Assembly (NCBI RefSeq): GCF_016463975.1
Contig: NZ_JAEMNX010000020.1
Span: 50,816 to 114,815 of the forward strand
Source of the DNA: Marinomonas transparens
GTDB taxonomy: Bacteria; Pseudomonadota; Gammaproteobacteria; Pseudomonadales; Marinomonadaceae
DNA: 64,000 bases
Direction: 5' to 3'
Part shown: piece after piece, positions 34,876-44,062 of the stretch
How positions within the stretch are numbered: the stretch's first letter is position 1
Layout of the letters: the number at the start of each line of letters is the position of its first letter
Translations under genes and position numbers: made by a program
The notes under the pieces: model-generated
What the model was told of the DNA's origin: nothing
What the model saw: only the letters and a program-made list of their open reading frames with translations
Databases searched by the model: none

Positions 34876-37188
34876 TTAGCTTCGTGAAGACAATTTAATA
34901 AGTTGCGTATGTTTAGGATTAAAGCGTTTTAAGCCCACTTCGCCAAAATCCACAAAAATCATTTGTTTACCATCTTGTTCTTGGCGTACTACCACGCCCT
35001 GCCCGAACTGATCGTGGCGAACTTTATCCCCCGACTGCAACAGTCCCTTCCCCTCATTCACTCGATGACGAAACACCAAGGCAGGCGATACCGCCACGGC
35101 ATTCAAATAACGCTGAAAAATCGCGCCTTTTTCCGTATCAATAGGGTTCTCGTCGGACGCCAGATTCCACACCTGACAAATACGGCTCACCGCATAAGGC
35201 TGAGCCTCAAAAACAAAGCGTGACAAGGACAAACTCTTTAACGCCACCCGAGGAATAGTACCCTGCTTCATGCATTTATGCTCGTCCGGAGTGGGCGATT
35301 CCAACAGCACCAGTTTTTGCTTAGCACGGGTAATCGCCACATAAAATAAACGTCTTTCTGACGCCAATTCACTGGCGGCTTTTTTATCTATCGCGCTGAG
35401 GCCTTCATCATAATAAGGGAAACGCCCTTCCTGCAAACCAGACAGCAACACCTGATCAAATTCCAACCCCTTCGACTTATGAATCGTCATCAAGTGCACC
35501 CCATGACTGTCGTCCGTCTGACGCTCGTTCAAATGAGTAAGCTGCGCCAATACCGACGCCGCATCCCCACCCACACCGCGAACATACGCCATAAAAGCAT
35601 CACACGTGGCTATTTTCTCTTGGGTTTGAATGTCCTTACTACTGGTGCTTTCAAAGTAACGATAAATACCCAGTTTTTCTAAAGTATGGGCCAAACCTTG
35701 CGCCGGATCGGTACGATAAATACTCAGGCTACGCAGCCAATCGGCTCGTTCATAGAGTTTTTTCGCCCGCCAGCCTTCTGTCGCGTCCGCCAATGACTCA
35801 ATAATCTGCGGCAATAAATGCGGCGCTTGCTTGGCCTGTTGAATCAAGGTTTTACGCTGCGCCACGGAACCACCCAAGCTAGGAATCATCAGCAGATATT
35901 CAATGTCATCTGAATGAAAAAACACCTTAGGGTTTTCCAGCCCACCAGCAATCACGGCGAGATAAGACATCAACATGCGAATTTGACGGTTTTCTAATAG
36001 CGGCGAATCCCCATGCAATTGGTACGGCACGCCCTTATGCATCAGCGCCAATTGAATTGGCACCATGTCACTATAGAGCCGAACCAGCACCGCAGTCTCA
36101 TTCAACGCCTTTTCTTCTTCAACCCACGACTTTAATTCGCCAAGCAAGGCTTTACCTGTCTTAGGTGCTTTGGCGAACGACACTCGCGTTGCCTGCCCAG
36201 CACCAATGACTAAGGCGTCAGGATCATTTTCACTGATCACGCTTGACGCCATTAAACCAATGGCATGACCAAAACGAAAACTGGTACTCAGTGGGTAGGT
36301 CGTCACCGCGCCAAACTCTTCATCAAATTGCTTTGCCATAATGTGCGGGCTAGCGCCACGCCATTCATAAATACATTGCTGCACATCTCCGACTATCATC
36401 CACTGGCAAGCCTGTGGCGGATACAGCAACTTTAATAGCTCATATTGACACGGGTTAATGTCTTGAAACTCATCAATAAGTAGATAGCGAAATGGCGGTA
36501 CAAAGGTTTGAACCTGCATGCGCTCAGGCTCGGCTAACGCTTTCAACAAAGCGTATGGATCACTCAATAAGTCCGCAAAAAAACGCGTATTATCGCGTTT
36601 GCGCAAGCTTTCTAACTCGTCATACAAGGCGGGAAAAAACGCACGCTCTTTTGACCAGCCTAAGTCATCAAACACCTCTTTCGCAGGCTGTGCCGAGGCT
36701 TTCACCTGATCGACAAACAACAGCACATCTTCTAGCCAATCTTTCTCGTCTTGCAGAGCAACTTTTTCGCCTTTACGCATCAGGCGTTGCAAGGCTTCCC
36801 GCAGCAGCTTCACCAAACTGAAATCATCGGTCAACAGTTTCGCAGAGGGTAACCAGCCTTGCTGTTCTAAACGACGACATAGCTTCATCCCAAACGCATG
36901 AAAGGTCATCACACTGGGAGAACGAAAATACCCAGCCGCCGTGATTTGCTGACTTAAGCGCCCAGAAAATTCTTCCTGAGCACTTTTATTAAACATAAAC
37001 ACGCCAATCTGAGAAGGTTCGACGCCCTGAGCGAATAAGTGCTCGATACGGGCTATGAGCGTGGTGGTTTTTCCGGCCCCCGCCACCGCGATGACTTTCG
37101 CGGGTGTGGTGAGATCATGCTGTACGACAAGACCCTGCTCATCGGTTAACAAATGCCCTGTTTCTGTACTCTGTTGCGCTTGCGTCAA
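34876..37188 (-). CDS. UvrD/Rep-family ATP-dependent DNA helicase
   Basis: 770 residues, from a TTG at 37188 with a weak ribosome site. Superfamily 1A motifs in order: Q-motif/LTDEQ near 15, Walker A AVAGAGKTTTL (35-45), motif II LLIDEFQDINPCQYELL, motif III MIVGDVQQCIYEWRGA, motif IV and V region SLEDRTYR-like, VHLMTIHKSKGLEFDQV, and motif VI FYVAITRAKQKL. The C-terminal 80 residues carry GDKVRHDQFGQGVVV, the PcrA/UvrD-type Tudor-like tail that contacts RNA polymerase. A DNA-repair or replication helicase; which paralog cannot be said. Confidence 0.9.
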   Translation of the reverse strand: MTQAQQSTETGHLLTDEQGLVVQHDLTTPAKVIAVAGAGKTTTLIARIEHLFAQGVEPSQIGVFMFNKSAQEEFSGRLSQQITAAGYFRSPSVMTFHAFGMKLCRRLEQQGWLPSAKLLTDDFSLVKLLREALQRLMRKGEKVALQDEKDWLEDVLLFVDQVKASAQPAKEVFDDLGWSKERAFFPALYDELESLRKRDNTRFFADLLSDPYALLKALAEPERMQVQTFVPPFRYLLIDEFQDINPCQYELLKLLYPPQACQWMIVGDVQQCIYEWRGASPHIMAKQFDEEFGAVTTYPLSTSFRFGHAIGLMASSVISENDPDALVIGAGQATRVSFAKAPKTGKALLGELKSWVEEEKALNETAVLVRLYSDMVPIQLALMHKGVPYQLHGDSPLLENRQIRMLMSYLAVIAGGLENPKVFFHSDDIEYLLMIPSLGGSVAQRKTLIQQAKQAPHLLPQIIESLADATEGWRAKKLYERADWLRSLSIYRTDPAQGLAHTLEKLGIYRYFESTSSKDIQTQEKIATCDAFMAYVRGVGGDAASVLAQLTHLNERQTDDSHGVHLMTIHKSKGLEFDQVLLSGLQEGRFPYYDEGLSAIDKKAASELASERRLFYVAITRAKQKLVLLESPTPDEHKCMKQGTIPRVALKSLSLSRFVFEAQPYAVSRICQVWNLASDENPIDTEKGAIFQRYLNAVAVSPALVFRHRVNEGKGLLQSGDKVRHDQFGQGVVVRQEQDGKQMIFVDFGEVGLKRFNPKHTQLIKLSSRS

Positions 37189-37228
37189 AATAATAATGCC
37201 TAGTGTGAATGGTGTTTACTTTCTAATG

Positions 37229-38371
37229 TTAGTCTTCAAACAAATGACCAATTTCTCTAAAAGAAAGATGCTCTTTGCCCGCGACCTTCGCAATGGACTC
37301 ACCGCACACCACCAAACGCCGCTGTACACGGGCAAAAAATACCCCATTGGTTCGAGCGATAAGCGGATAACTCGACGACTCAACATCATCGTCCATCAGG
37401 TTCACCACTTCACCAATTACCTCCCCTGCTTCGACCTCCTCCCCAATGGCTTTGTGATAACACACAATGCCAGCACAAGGCGCCTTCACTAAATCCATGG
37501 CATCCAGTGGGTAATATTCCACTTGGCTATCATCAATCTCTGCCAGCTCACCAGAAACAATGTCCCGTAACACAAGGTAATCAAATAAGGCCTGTGCATC
37601 CTGCAAGGCAAATTCATTAGAAATATCATTCTCACCTCGCAACTCCAAAGTAACAGAACGACTGCCCCAAGGGACTAAATGCGCATAATGCACTTTTAAT
37701 TCTCGCCACACACTGACATTGGTTTCATCAAAAGACGCCGCGCCGGTTTCTAACTCCGACAAACCGACCTTTGCCCCCAATAACGCCAACAAGGGCTTAA
37801 AATGTTCCTCAAACTCTTGCGGCACATAAGCATGCATACTGGCTTCGCCAGAACAATGCAGATCAATCACCTCATCCGCATCCATCGACAAAGCCAACAA
37901 GGTTTTCTTCATACCTTGTAGTTCGGTGGTTTCTGGTAACAAAGCCAACTCTTCACGAATCGCTTTACGAACCAAATTCACGTTTTCCTGAGGGTCGCCC
38001 GTTATATCGCCTTTAATGCGCTTTTCCACTTTTGCGCCTAACCTAGGCCAATTACGGTTAAAGTTGCCGCCACCGTCCGAAAAAGCAAAACGCCCAGGAA
38101 TATAACCATGAAAATTTTGCGCCAAACCAATCGGGTTAGACACTGGCACAATGATAATTTCGCCTTTAATTAAACCCGCATCATCGGCTTTTTTAAGCAA
38201 TTTAATTAAGGTGTTTAAGACCAAAAAACCGGGCCATTCGTCAGCATGAAGGCCGGCTTGAAAATACACTTTAGGGCGAGCACCCGCATCACCAAAATGG
38301 TGGGCTTTTACAGTCCGCTGAGTACCGGGTGTCGCACTCGGTAAAACATGAGAATAAACTTGATAAGACAT
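37229..38371 (-). CDS. Succinylglutamate desuccinylase/aspartoacylase-family M14 metallohydrolase
   Basis: 380 residues from the ATG at 38371 (GAGG 4 nt upstream). Zinc motif HxxE in AGLHADEWPGF, a third His in VIDLHCSGEASMH, and Arg for carboxylate binding in NFNRNWPR. The C-terminal part (APCAGIVCYHKAIGEEVEAGEVIGEVVNL) is a lipoyl-like beta barrel, common in this subgroup. Deacylates or cleaves an N-acyl amino acid or a peptide. Divergent from the YnjB-like gene, 184 bp apart. Confidence 0.82.
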   Translation of the reverse strand: MSYQVYSHVLPSATPGTQRTVKAHHFGDAGARPKVYFQAGLHADEWPGFLVLNTLIKLLKKADDAGLIKGEIIIVPVSNPIGLAQNFHGYIPGRFAFSDGGGNFNRNWPRLGAKVEKRIKGDITGDPQENVNLVRKAIREELALLPETTELQGMKKTLLALSMDADEVIDLHCSGEASMHAYVPQEFEEHFKPLLALLGAKVGLSELETGAASFDETNVSVWRELKVHYAHLVPWGSRSVTLELRGENDISNEFALQDAQALFDYLVLRDIVSGELAEIDDSQVEYYPLDAMDLVKAPCAGIVCYHKAIGEEVEAGEVIGEVVNLMDDDVESSSYPLIARTNGVFFARVQRRLVVCGESIAKVAGKEHLSFREIGHLFED

Positions 38372-38555
38372 ACAACCTCGCACCAATTTGCTCGACTAAT
38401 TTCAGCCCGCACATGTTACGCTAAAAGCCAATTTGAAGAAAAACCTTCTCATTAATAATTATTCTGTAAGAAATGCTAATGTCATTGCGTCTAAAAGAGT
38501 ACAAACGTTTGCCACACCCCAAAAACACAACAAAAAAACGACAGGGATACATGTA

Positions 38556-39752
38556 ATGAAAAAATCGTTCATCGCTGCCTCCATCGCAGCCACCTTAGCA
38601 TTTACTAACCCAGTACAAGCCGATTGGCAGGACACATTGGTACAAGCCGAAGGCCAAACCGTTTACTTCAATGCTTGGGGCGGTGCAGACAACATTAACG
38701 ACTACATTCAATGGGCAGCCGATAGAATCAAAGACAAATACAATGTCACTCTAAAGCAAGTCAAACTGACCGACACATCCGATGCAGTAAACCGTGTATT
38801 GGCCGAGAAAGCCGCGGGTAAAAACACGAATGGCTCCATCGATCTTATGTGGATCAATGGCGAAAACTTCCGCGCCATGAAAGACAACCAACTACTATTT
38901 GGCCCTTTCAGCCCATCTCTTCCAAACTACCAAAAATACGTAAACGAAAACGCTCGCCAAAGCTTAACGCAAGATTTCGGTACCCCAGTCGATGGTATGG
39001 AATCCCCTTGGGGCATGGCGCAAGTTATCTTCATGCACGACACCGCCACCCTAAGTAAACCGCCAAAATCCATGGTCGAACTCTTGGCTTATGCCAAACA
39101 ACACCCGGGGCGCATCACCTACCCAGAGCCACCGCAATTCCTTGGTTCCACCTTCTTAAAACAAGCTCTGTATGAACTAAGCCCTTACCGTAAAGCTCTA
39201 TCACAACCGGTAGACTCTGTGGATTTTGATAAAATCACCGCGCCGTTATGGGCGTATTTAGACCAACTTCATAAAGTCGCGTGGCGCAACGGGCAAACCT
39301 TCCCATCCAGCGCCGAAGAAATGATGCGACTGCTAGACGACCAAGAAATCGACGTGGCATTGAGCTTTGATATTTCCGCCGCCTCAGTGCAAATCGATAA
39401 AGGCAACTTACCAGATACGGTGCGCTCTTATGTTTTCACTGGCGGCACCATTGGCAACACCCACTTTTTAGCCATTCCCTACAACAGCAGCGCCACCGCA
39501 GGTGCCCAAGTGGTCGCCAACTTTATGCTGTCCCCCGAAGCGCAAATCAAAAAACAAACCCCCACCATTTGGGGTGACTTAAGCGTTTTGTCCTACACTA
39601 AATTACCCGCCAGCGACCAAGCCAAGTTTGATGCTTTACCACGGGGCATTGCGACCTTAAGCATAGAAGAGCTGGGTAAAACCCTACCGGAACCGCACAG
39701 CAGCTGGGTGGGCGCATTAGAAAAAGAATGGCGTAAGCGCTACGCTCAATAA
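38556..39752 (+). CDS. YnjB-like periplasmic binding protein of an ABC importer
   Basis: 398 residues from the ATG at 38556; a longer frame from 38433 lacks a ribosome site. Signal peptide KKSFIAASIAATLAFTNPVQA, mature start DWQDTLVQAEGQTVYFNAWGG. Matches E. coli YnjB in organisation: NAWGGADNINDYIQW, MWINGENF, ESPWGMAQVIFMHD. First gene of a YnjBCD-like operon. Ligand is unknown in E. coli. Confidence 0.85.
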   Translation: MKKSFIAASIAATLAFTNPVQADWQDTLVQAEGQTVYFNAWGGADNINDYIQWAADRIKDKYNVTLKQVKLTDTSDAVNRVLAEKAAGKNTNGSIDLMWINGENFRAMKDNQLLFGPFSPSLPNYQKYVNENARQSLTQDFGTPVDGMESPWGMAQVIFMHDTATLSKPPKSMVELLAYAKQHPGRITYPEPPQFLGSTFLKQALYELSPYRKALSQPVDSVDFDKITAPLWAYLDQLHKVAWRNGQTFPSSAEEMMRLLDDQEIDVALSFDISAASVQIDKGNLPDTVRSYVFTGGTIGNTHFLAIPYNSSATAGAQVVANFMLSPEAQIKKQTPTIWGDLSVLSYTKLPASDQAKFDALPRGIATLSIEELGKTLPEPHSSWVGALEKEWRKRYAQ

Positions 39753-39779
39753 CCACCAACCTCCTGAATAAGAAGTAAG

Positions 39780-41540
39780 ATGCCATTACAAAAGATAAAA
39801 TGGACACAATGGACAATCGCCCTACTACTGGCTTTCCCCATTGCCATTGGCCTAATCGGCACCTTGCTTCCTGCGTTTCAGTATTTCCCGCCTCTTGGAC
39901 AAGACACACTTTCCCTTGACCCTTGGCATAGTCTGTTTGAACAAGGGGAATTTTACGCCAGCTTAAAACTCACCCTCATCACCGGCATCGGTGCGCCCAT
40001 CTTGGCACTGTGGTTTTCCCTTTCCTTACTGGCATGGGGATACCAGCGGCCCTTTTTCCGGAAGATCGAAACACTGCTTTCCCCCATTTTAGCCATCCCC
40101 CACGCCGCCATCGCCATCGGGTTATTATTTTTACTCAGCCCTTCGGGTTGGCTAGTACGGCTCTTTAGCCCTTGGCTTACTGGCTTTGACCGACCACCCA
40201 ATTGGATTAGCGTACAAGACCCATACGGCGCCTCGCTCATCTTCGCCCTCGTCATCAAAGAAATGCCTTACTTACTGTTTGTCATGCTCGGCGCCATGAA
40301 AAGCCTACAAGCAAGCGACACCATCAAAGCTTGCCAAGCTCTTGGCTACCGTCGCTTTACCCTATGGCGCAAAGTGCTCATTCCTCAGCTTTACCCCATT
40401 ATTCGTTTGCCGATTTTTATCGTCATCGCCTTTAGTTTAACCGTGGTGGATTTGGCCTTGATCATCGGCCCCAATACACCATCCACCTTAGCCGTGACCC
40501 TGTTCCGATGGTTTAACGACCCAGATTTAGACCGACGCTTAATGGCCAGCGCAGGGGCCGTCTTCCTCATGCTGGTTATTGCGCTGGTGCTCGGCGGCTG
40601 GGAGCTGGCTCACCAAATATTCAGCCAAGCCACTCGACCAGAGCGCAGCAACGGCAAACGCTCTGGTTTGTCGGATAACCTATTAAGAAGTGGCGTAATA
40701 CTTGGCCTAATGTCCTTGCTCAGTGGCTTTATCGCCTTAGCCTTATTACCCATTTGGTCACTGGCCAAACGTTGGCGCTTTCCCGATGCCTTACCAGCCA
40801 AATGGACATGGGACAACATAGATCGCGCTACTCCTTTATTGATCGAACTTACCTCAAACACCTTGCTGATCGCGCTCAGCGCAACGTTATTAGCCTGTTT
40901 CATCGCGCTTCTAATGTTGGAAACTTTACGCCGATCAACCCACTATTCGACAAACAAGTCATCAGGTTATAACAAACCACATCTTTTTGATTGGCTCATT
41001 TACGTACCGATTCTTTTGCCACAAATCGGCTTCTTATTTGGCTTGCACGTATTATTGATTTACCTAAACCTTAACGGTGACTTATGCGCCATCATCGCTT
41101 TGCACCTAATGTACGTTTTGCCCTATGTTTACCTTACATTAAAAGGCCCCTACCTAGCCTACGAGGAAAACTACCTACAAGAAGCCAATCGGTTAAACCG
41201 CCAAACATGGCGTAACTACGTGCGAATTAAACTCGCCATGTTAAAACCGGCTTTATTTACCGCCTTCGCCATTGGTTTTTCCGTCAGCATCGCCCAATAC
41301 TTACCGACCCTGATTGCAGGCGAAGGCCGATACAGCACCCTAACCACAGAAGCCGTGGCACGCGCCGCCTCGGGTGACCGCAAACAAGTGGGCAGCATGG
41401 CCTTGTTACAAGCCTTCTTCCCCGTCATGATCTTTTGGATGGCACAATACATCCCACCACGTTGGACAAGATGGCGGCTGGCGTTAAAAACCTCGTTAAG
41501 AAGAATAAACCCTAGAAGGAATAAAAAGTGCTCAGCGTAA
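39780..41540 (+). CDS. YnjC-like double-length ABC permease
   Basis: 586 residues, two tandem permease halves, each with about six TM helices. EAA-type loops: KACQALGYRRFTLWRKVLIPQLYP (about 180-205) and EANRLNRQTWRNYVRIKLAMLKPALF (about 465-490). Fused homodimer-like permease as in YnjC and ThiP. Overlaps the ATPase start by 13 nt. Confidence 0.88.
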   Translation: MPLQKIKWTQWTIALLLAFPIAIGLIGTLLPAFQYFPPLGQDTLSLDPWHSLFEQGEFYASLKLTLITGIGAPILALWFSLSLLAWGYQRPFFRKIETLLSPILAIPHAAIAIGLLFLLSPSGWLVRLFSPWLTGFDRPPNWISVQDPYGASLIFALVIKEMPYLLFVMLGAMKSLQASDTIKACQALGYRRFTLWRKVLIPQLYPIIRLPIFIVIAFSLTVVDLALIIGPNTPSTLAVTLFRWFNDPDLDRRLMASAGAVFLMLVIALVLGGWELAHQIFSQATRPERSNGKRSGLSDNLLRSGVILGLMSLLSGFIALALLPIWSLAKRWRFPDALPAKWTWDNIDRATPLLIELTSNTLLIALSATLLACFIALLMLETLRRSTHYSTNKSSGYNKPHLFDWLIYVPILLPQIGFLFGLHVLLIYLNLNGDLCAIIALHLMYVLPYVYLTLKGPYLAYEENYLQEANRLNRQTWRNYVRIKLAMLKPALFTAFAIGFSVSIAQYLPTLIAGEGRYSTLTTEAVARAASGDRKQVGSMALLQAFFPVMIFWMAQYIPPRWTRWRLALKTSLRRINPRRNKKCSA

Positions 41541-42163
41541 ACGCGTTTTCTTTGTCACTCGATGACAAAACCCTCATCAGCAACCTAAGCTTCGACATCG
41601 CCGACGGCCACGTATTATCCATCATGGGGCCAAGTGGCATAGGCAAATCCAGTTTATTGCACTACTTGAGCGGGACACTTCCTGACACCCTAAGCGCCAC
41701 CGGAGACGCCTTTTTAAATGGCGAAGCCTTACACACCAAACCCACCCAACAACGTAAAGTCGGCCTATTACAGCAAATGCCCTTACTCTTCCCCCACATG
41801 AGCATCATCGAAAACCTACTCTTCGCCATTCCCACAAACATCGACAAACACAACCGACAACAACAGGCACAAAACTCCCTGCAACGGCTCGGCATGCCAG
41901 ACAAAGCCAACACCCTACCGAAAACACTCTCCGGCGGCCAACAAGCCCGCGTCGCCCTACTGCGTACCCTACTGTCCCAACCCGACTACCTACTGCTCGA
42001 CGAACCCTTCAGTAAACTCGACCCTGCCCTAAGACGGGAAGTCAGAGAATTCGTACTAACTGAAATACGCCGCGCTAACATACCCACGCTGCTGGTTACC
42101 CACGACCCAGAAGACGCCACAGCCATGGAAGGGGAATATTTAGAATTGGGGGAAATGAAGTAG
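41528..42163 (+). CDS. YnjD-like ABC ATPase
   Basis: 211 residues from GTG 41528 with AGAAGG upstream, inside the end of the permease gene. Walker A GPSGIGKSSLLHYLSG, signature LSGGQQARVALLRTLL, Walker B YLLLDEPFSKLD, His in VTHDPED. Powers the YnjBC importer. Confidence 0.9.
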   Translation: MLSVNAFSLSLDDKTLISNLSFDIADGHVLSIMGPSGIGKSSLLHYLSGTLPDTLSATGDAFLNGEALHTKPTQQRKVGLLQQMPLLFPHMSIIENLLFAIPTNIDKHNRQQQAQNSLQRLGMPDKANTLPKTLSGGQQARVALLRTLLSQPDYLLLDEPFSKLDPALRREVREFVLTEIRRANIPTLLVTHDPEDATAMEGEYLELGEMK

Positions 42164-42203
42164 TACAAACATAACCCAAAGGGCTCTTATCGGACTTTCA
42201 GCC

Positions 42204-42246
42204 CAAAGTTCGACTTTTCTAATGGGATTTAGAGAAAAGAACTTTG
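42204..42246. repeat. Imperfect long hairpin after the ynjD-like gene
   Basis: CAAAGTTC-GAC-TTTTCT pairs with AGAAAAGAACTTTG; GAC is bulged. No U-tract. It lies in the 96 bp between the importer and the phage-like genes and may mark the island boundary. Confidence 0.5.
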
Positions 42247-42259
42247 AGGCACAATCATT

Positions 42260-42454
42260 CTATTTTTGATCTGGCCCTAAACCTTGCGATTTATTTAGCG
42301 CTTTTTTGACTTCAGCAACAAGCTCATCATCAAGGGTATTACTGGTCTTTTTAGTCAGATATTCCGCGACATGTATAAAAATCGCAATCAACACCTTTTC
42401 AGTAAACAATTTCGTTAGTGTAACCTTTAACACAGTCAAAATAATCGTATTCAT
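42260..42454 (-). CDS. Small phage-associated protein, possible membrane protein
   Basis: 64 residues from the ATG at 42454 (AAGGAG 5 nt upstream). N-terminal half hydrophobic (TIILTVLKVTLTKLFTEKVLIAIFIHVAEYL), then a charged tail (DDELVAEVKKALNKSQ). It sits just downstream of the tail-fibre gene on the same strand, as small lysis or holin-like genes often do. No family identified. Confidence 0.55.
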   Translation of the reverse strand: MNTIILTVLKVTLTKLFTEKVLIAIFIHVAEYLTKKTSNTLDDELVAEVKKALNKSQGLGPDQK

Positions 42455-42682
42455 AAACACTCCTTCTTACTGGTTCCGTATCATCAATATAGGGACTCCT
42501 TAGCATGATCTGAGCCATGAAGCCTGCTACAACCCTATAGATAAGACGGTTCGTCCATGAATTTGTGAAAAACAAAAGTTACTTTACGAGATCTTTGCCC
42601 CCTGCACTGCTAGCAATTACGACGAAATAGAGCATTATTAACAAAGTATTTTCAGTAAAAATTAGACTCTAAGATGACAAGG

Positions 42683-43729
42683 TCAGATTCGGGTTTTGAA
42701 GAAATAGGCGATGTTGCGAGGGCGGGCCCCGCCGGCAAAAAAACCGTTGGCATTTAGAGCACCTACACCAGTTCCAGAGTTGTAATGGGATTTTTTTACG
42801 CCTAAATAATTGTTGTAATTTATTTCATCATAACCAGCTCTGCTCAACATTTTACCTACATCATCATTGGAATTAATTAGCGATGATAAATTTATTGAAC
42901 TTAATGATGGGTCCATTGCTGATACAGATGCCTTTTGCCAACGTCCAAACGATTTTTTTACATCCACACCACGGTCGTTGTCGTAACCACGGATAAATTC
43001 ACCGCCTAAGGTCGGGATAGTAAAAGTGGTCTCACCATCCCCCGTACCATAAAAACCGGCATACATTTCTGTATCTGCGTCCTTCGTGGCTTGGTCGATC
43101 AGGTTAGAAGTGGCCTGCACTTTGGCCCAGTAGACTGGGTGTTCGGCACGCTTGAGTGTCGCACCATCTAGGGCGATTTCCCCCACTTCGATAATGTCCA
43201 ACGAGTCGGTGATGACTTTTGCCATGTCTTTGACATCACTGCCCGTTAACGGATTAATCTGTTTGGTCAACCACAACTGGCCATTAAGATAGCTAATGGT
43301 CGCTAGGGCCCCCTTAAATAACTGGTTGGCTGAAACGATATTCGCCACGCCAATCTGCCCTAGGCCATCAACAGCAACCTGAACAGTGCTGGTATTGGTC
43401 AGCGCCACGGTGAAGTGTATTTCATCATGCTCTTGCAGGGCCTTAACTGGCTGTTTACCAGCAGGGGTGGTCAATACGATGTCATTGGCGGTTCCGGTAG
43501 CGAGAAAGACTTTTTTCGCCCTCATCTGGTTACTCATGGACAGGGCTAATTGTAACAACACACTCTGGTCTTCTGTCACATCGCCTTCGTTAATGGCCGC
43601 AAGCAACTCATCATAAAGCGGCTTCAAAGCCGCCACTGAAGCCGCACTATCGGCTATCTTCGCTAGCGAAATGCCATCGTCTTGGCTCACATTACTTGCT
43701 TTTAAATCATCATTATCTGGGTAATCCAT
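42683..43729 (-). CDS. Phage tail-fibre protein with collar-type end
   Basis: 348 residues, ATG with AGGAAACAATAA before it. The last 110 residues fit phage tail-fibre/collar ends: GFYGTGDGETTFTIPTLGGEFIRGYDNDRGVDVKKSFGRWQ and ARPRNIAYFFKTRI. The first 220 are a low-complexity repeat-like stalk. No other structural phage gene is in the window, so it is an orphan: a prophage or tailocin remnant, or part of a contractile-injection element outside. Receptor unknown. Confidence 0.85.
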   Translation of the reverse strand: MDYPDNDDLKASNVSQDDGISLAKIADSAASVAALKPLYDELLAAINEGDVTEDQSVLLQLALSMSNQMRAKKVFLATGTANDIVLTTPAGKQPVKALQEHDEIHFTVALTNTSTVQVAVDGLGQIGVANIVSANQLFKGALATISYLNGQLWLTKQINPLTGSDVKDMAKVITDSLDIIEVGEIALDGATLKRAEHPVYWAKVQATSNLIDQATKDADTEMYAGFYGTGDGETTFTIPTLGGEFIRGYDNDRGVDVKKSFGRWQKASVSAMDPSLSSINLSSLINSNDDVGKMLSRAGYDEINYNNYLGVKKSHYNSGTGVGALNANGFFAGGARPRNIAYFFKTRI

Positions 43730-44062
43730 TTATTGTTTCCTACTATATTGTTAAGCCACACGCATAAAACAGCAATAAATTCACCTGCAAGCTAATTTAT
43801 AAGCGATTGATGCTTTCCAGTGGCCTTTTAACTAATGGTTTTTTAACCAATAGAAAATGCCTTGCTCCAATATATAAGACGCAGCAGAAGTCTTTTTGTG
43901 AATTCAAGCTTCTTAACGTGTCTATCCTAGTAACGACTGGTACGACTAAAAAATTTAACTATATTTTTATAGTCAACTTATTTGACAATGATTTTATTGT
44001 CGAATATATTGACAAAATATTCATTGTCAAAAAAAACAATATCAAAATACATGGAGGTTGGT
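43730..44062. other. 333-bp divergent control region, AT-rich
   Basis: Between the tail-fibre start and the NTPase start. It holds a small hairpin ACTAT..ATAGT (about 43959-43973) and the palindromes listed separately. No further gene is supported. Confidence 0.5.
43972..44030. promoter_or_regulatory. Two tandem 22-bp operator-like palindromes upstream of the NTPase pair
   Basis: Site 1, 43982-44003: TTGACAA, N8, TTGTCGA. Site 2, 44009-44030: TTGACAA, N8, TTGTCAA. Centres are 27 bp apart. A partial half-site pair GTCAA-N5-TTGAC (43972-43986) precedes. The outer arms TTGACAATGA and TCATTGTCAA are perfect inverted repeats. Site 2 ends 32 nt before the first start codon, where a repressor would act. 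Confidence 0.7.

Noticed and set aside
38387..38555. TPP riboswitch before the YnjB-like gene
   Set aside because: YnjBCD resembles thiamine importers, but no THI-box core (CTGAGA with ACCTGAT partner) is present.
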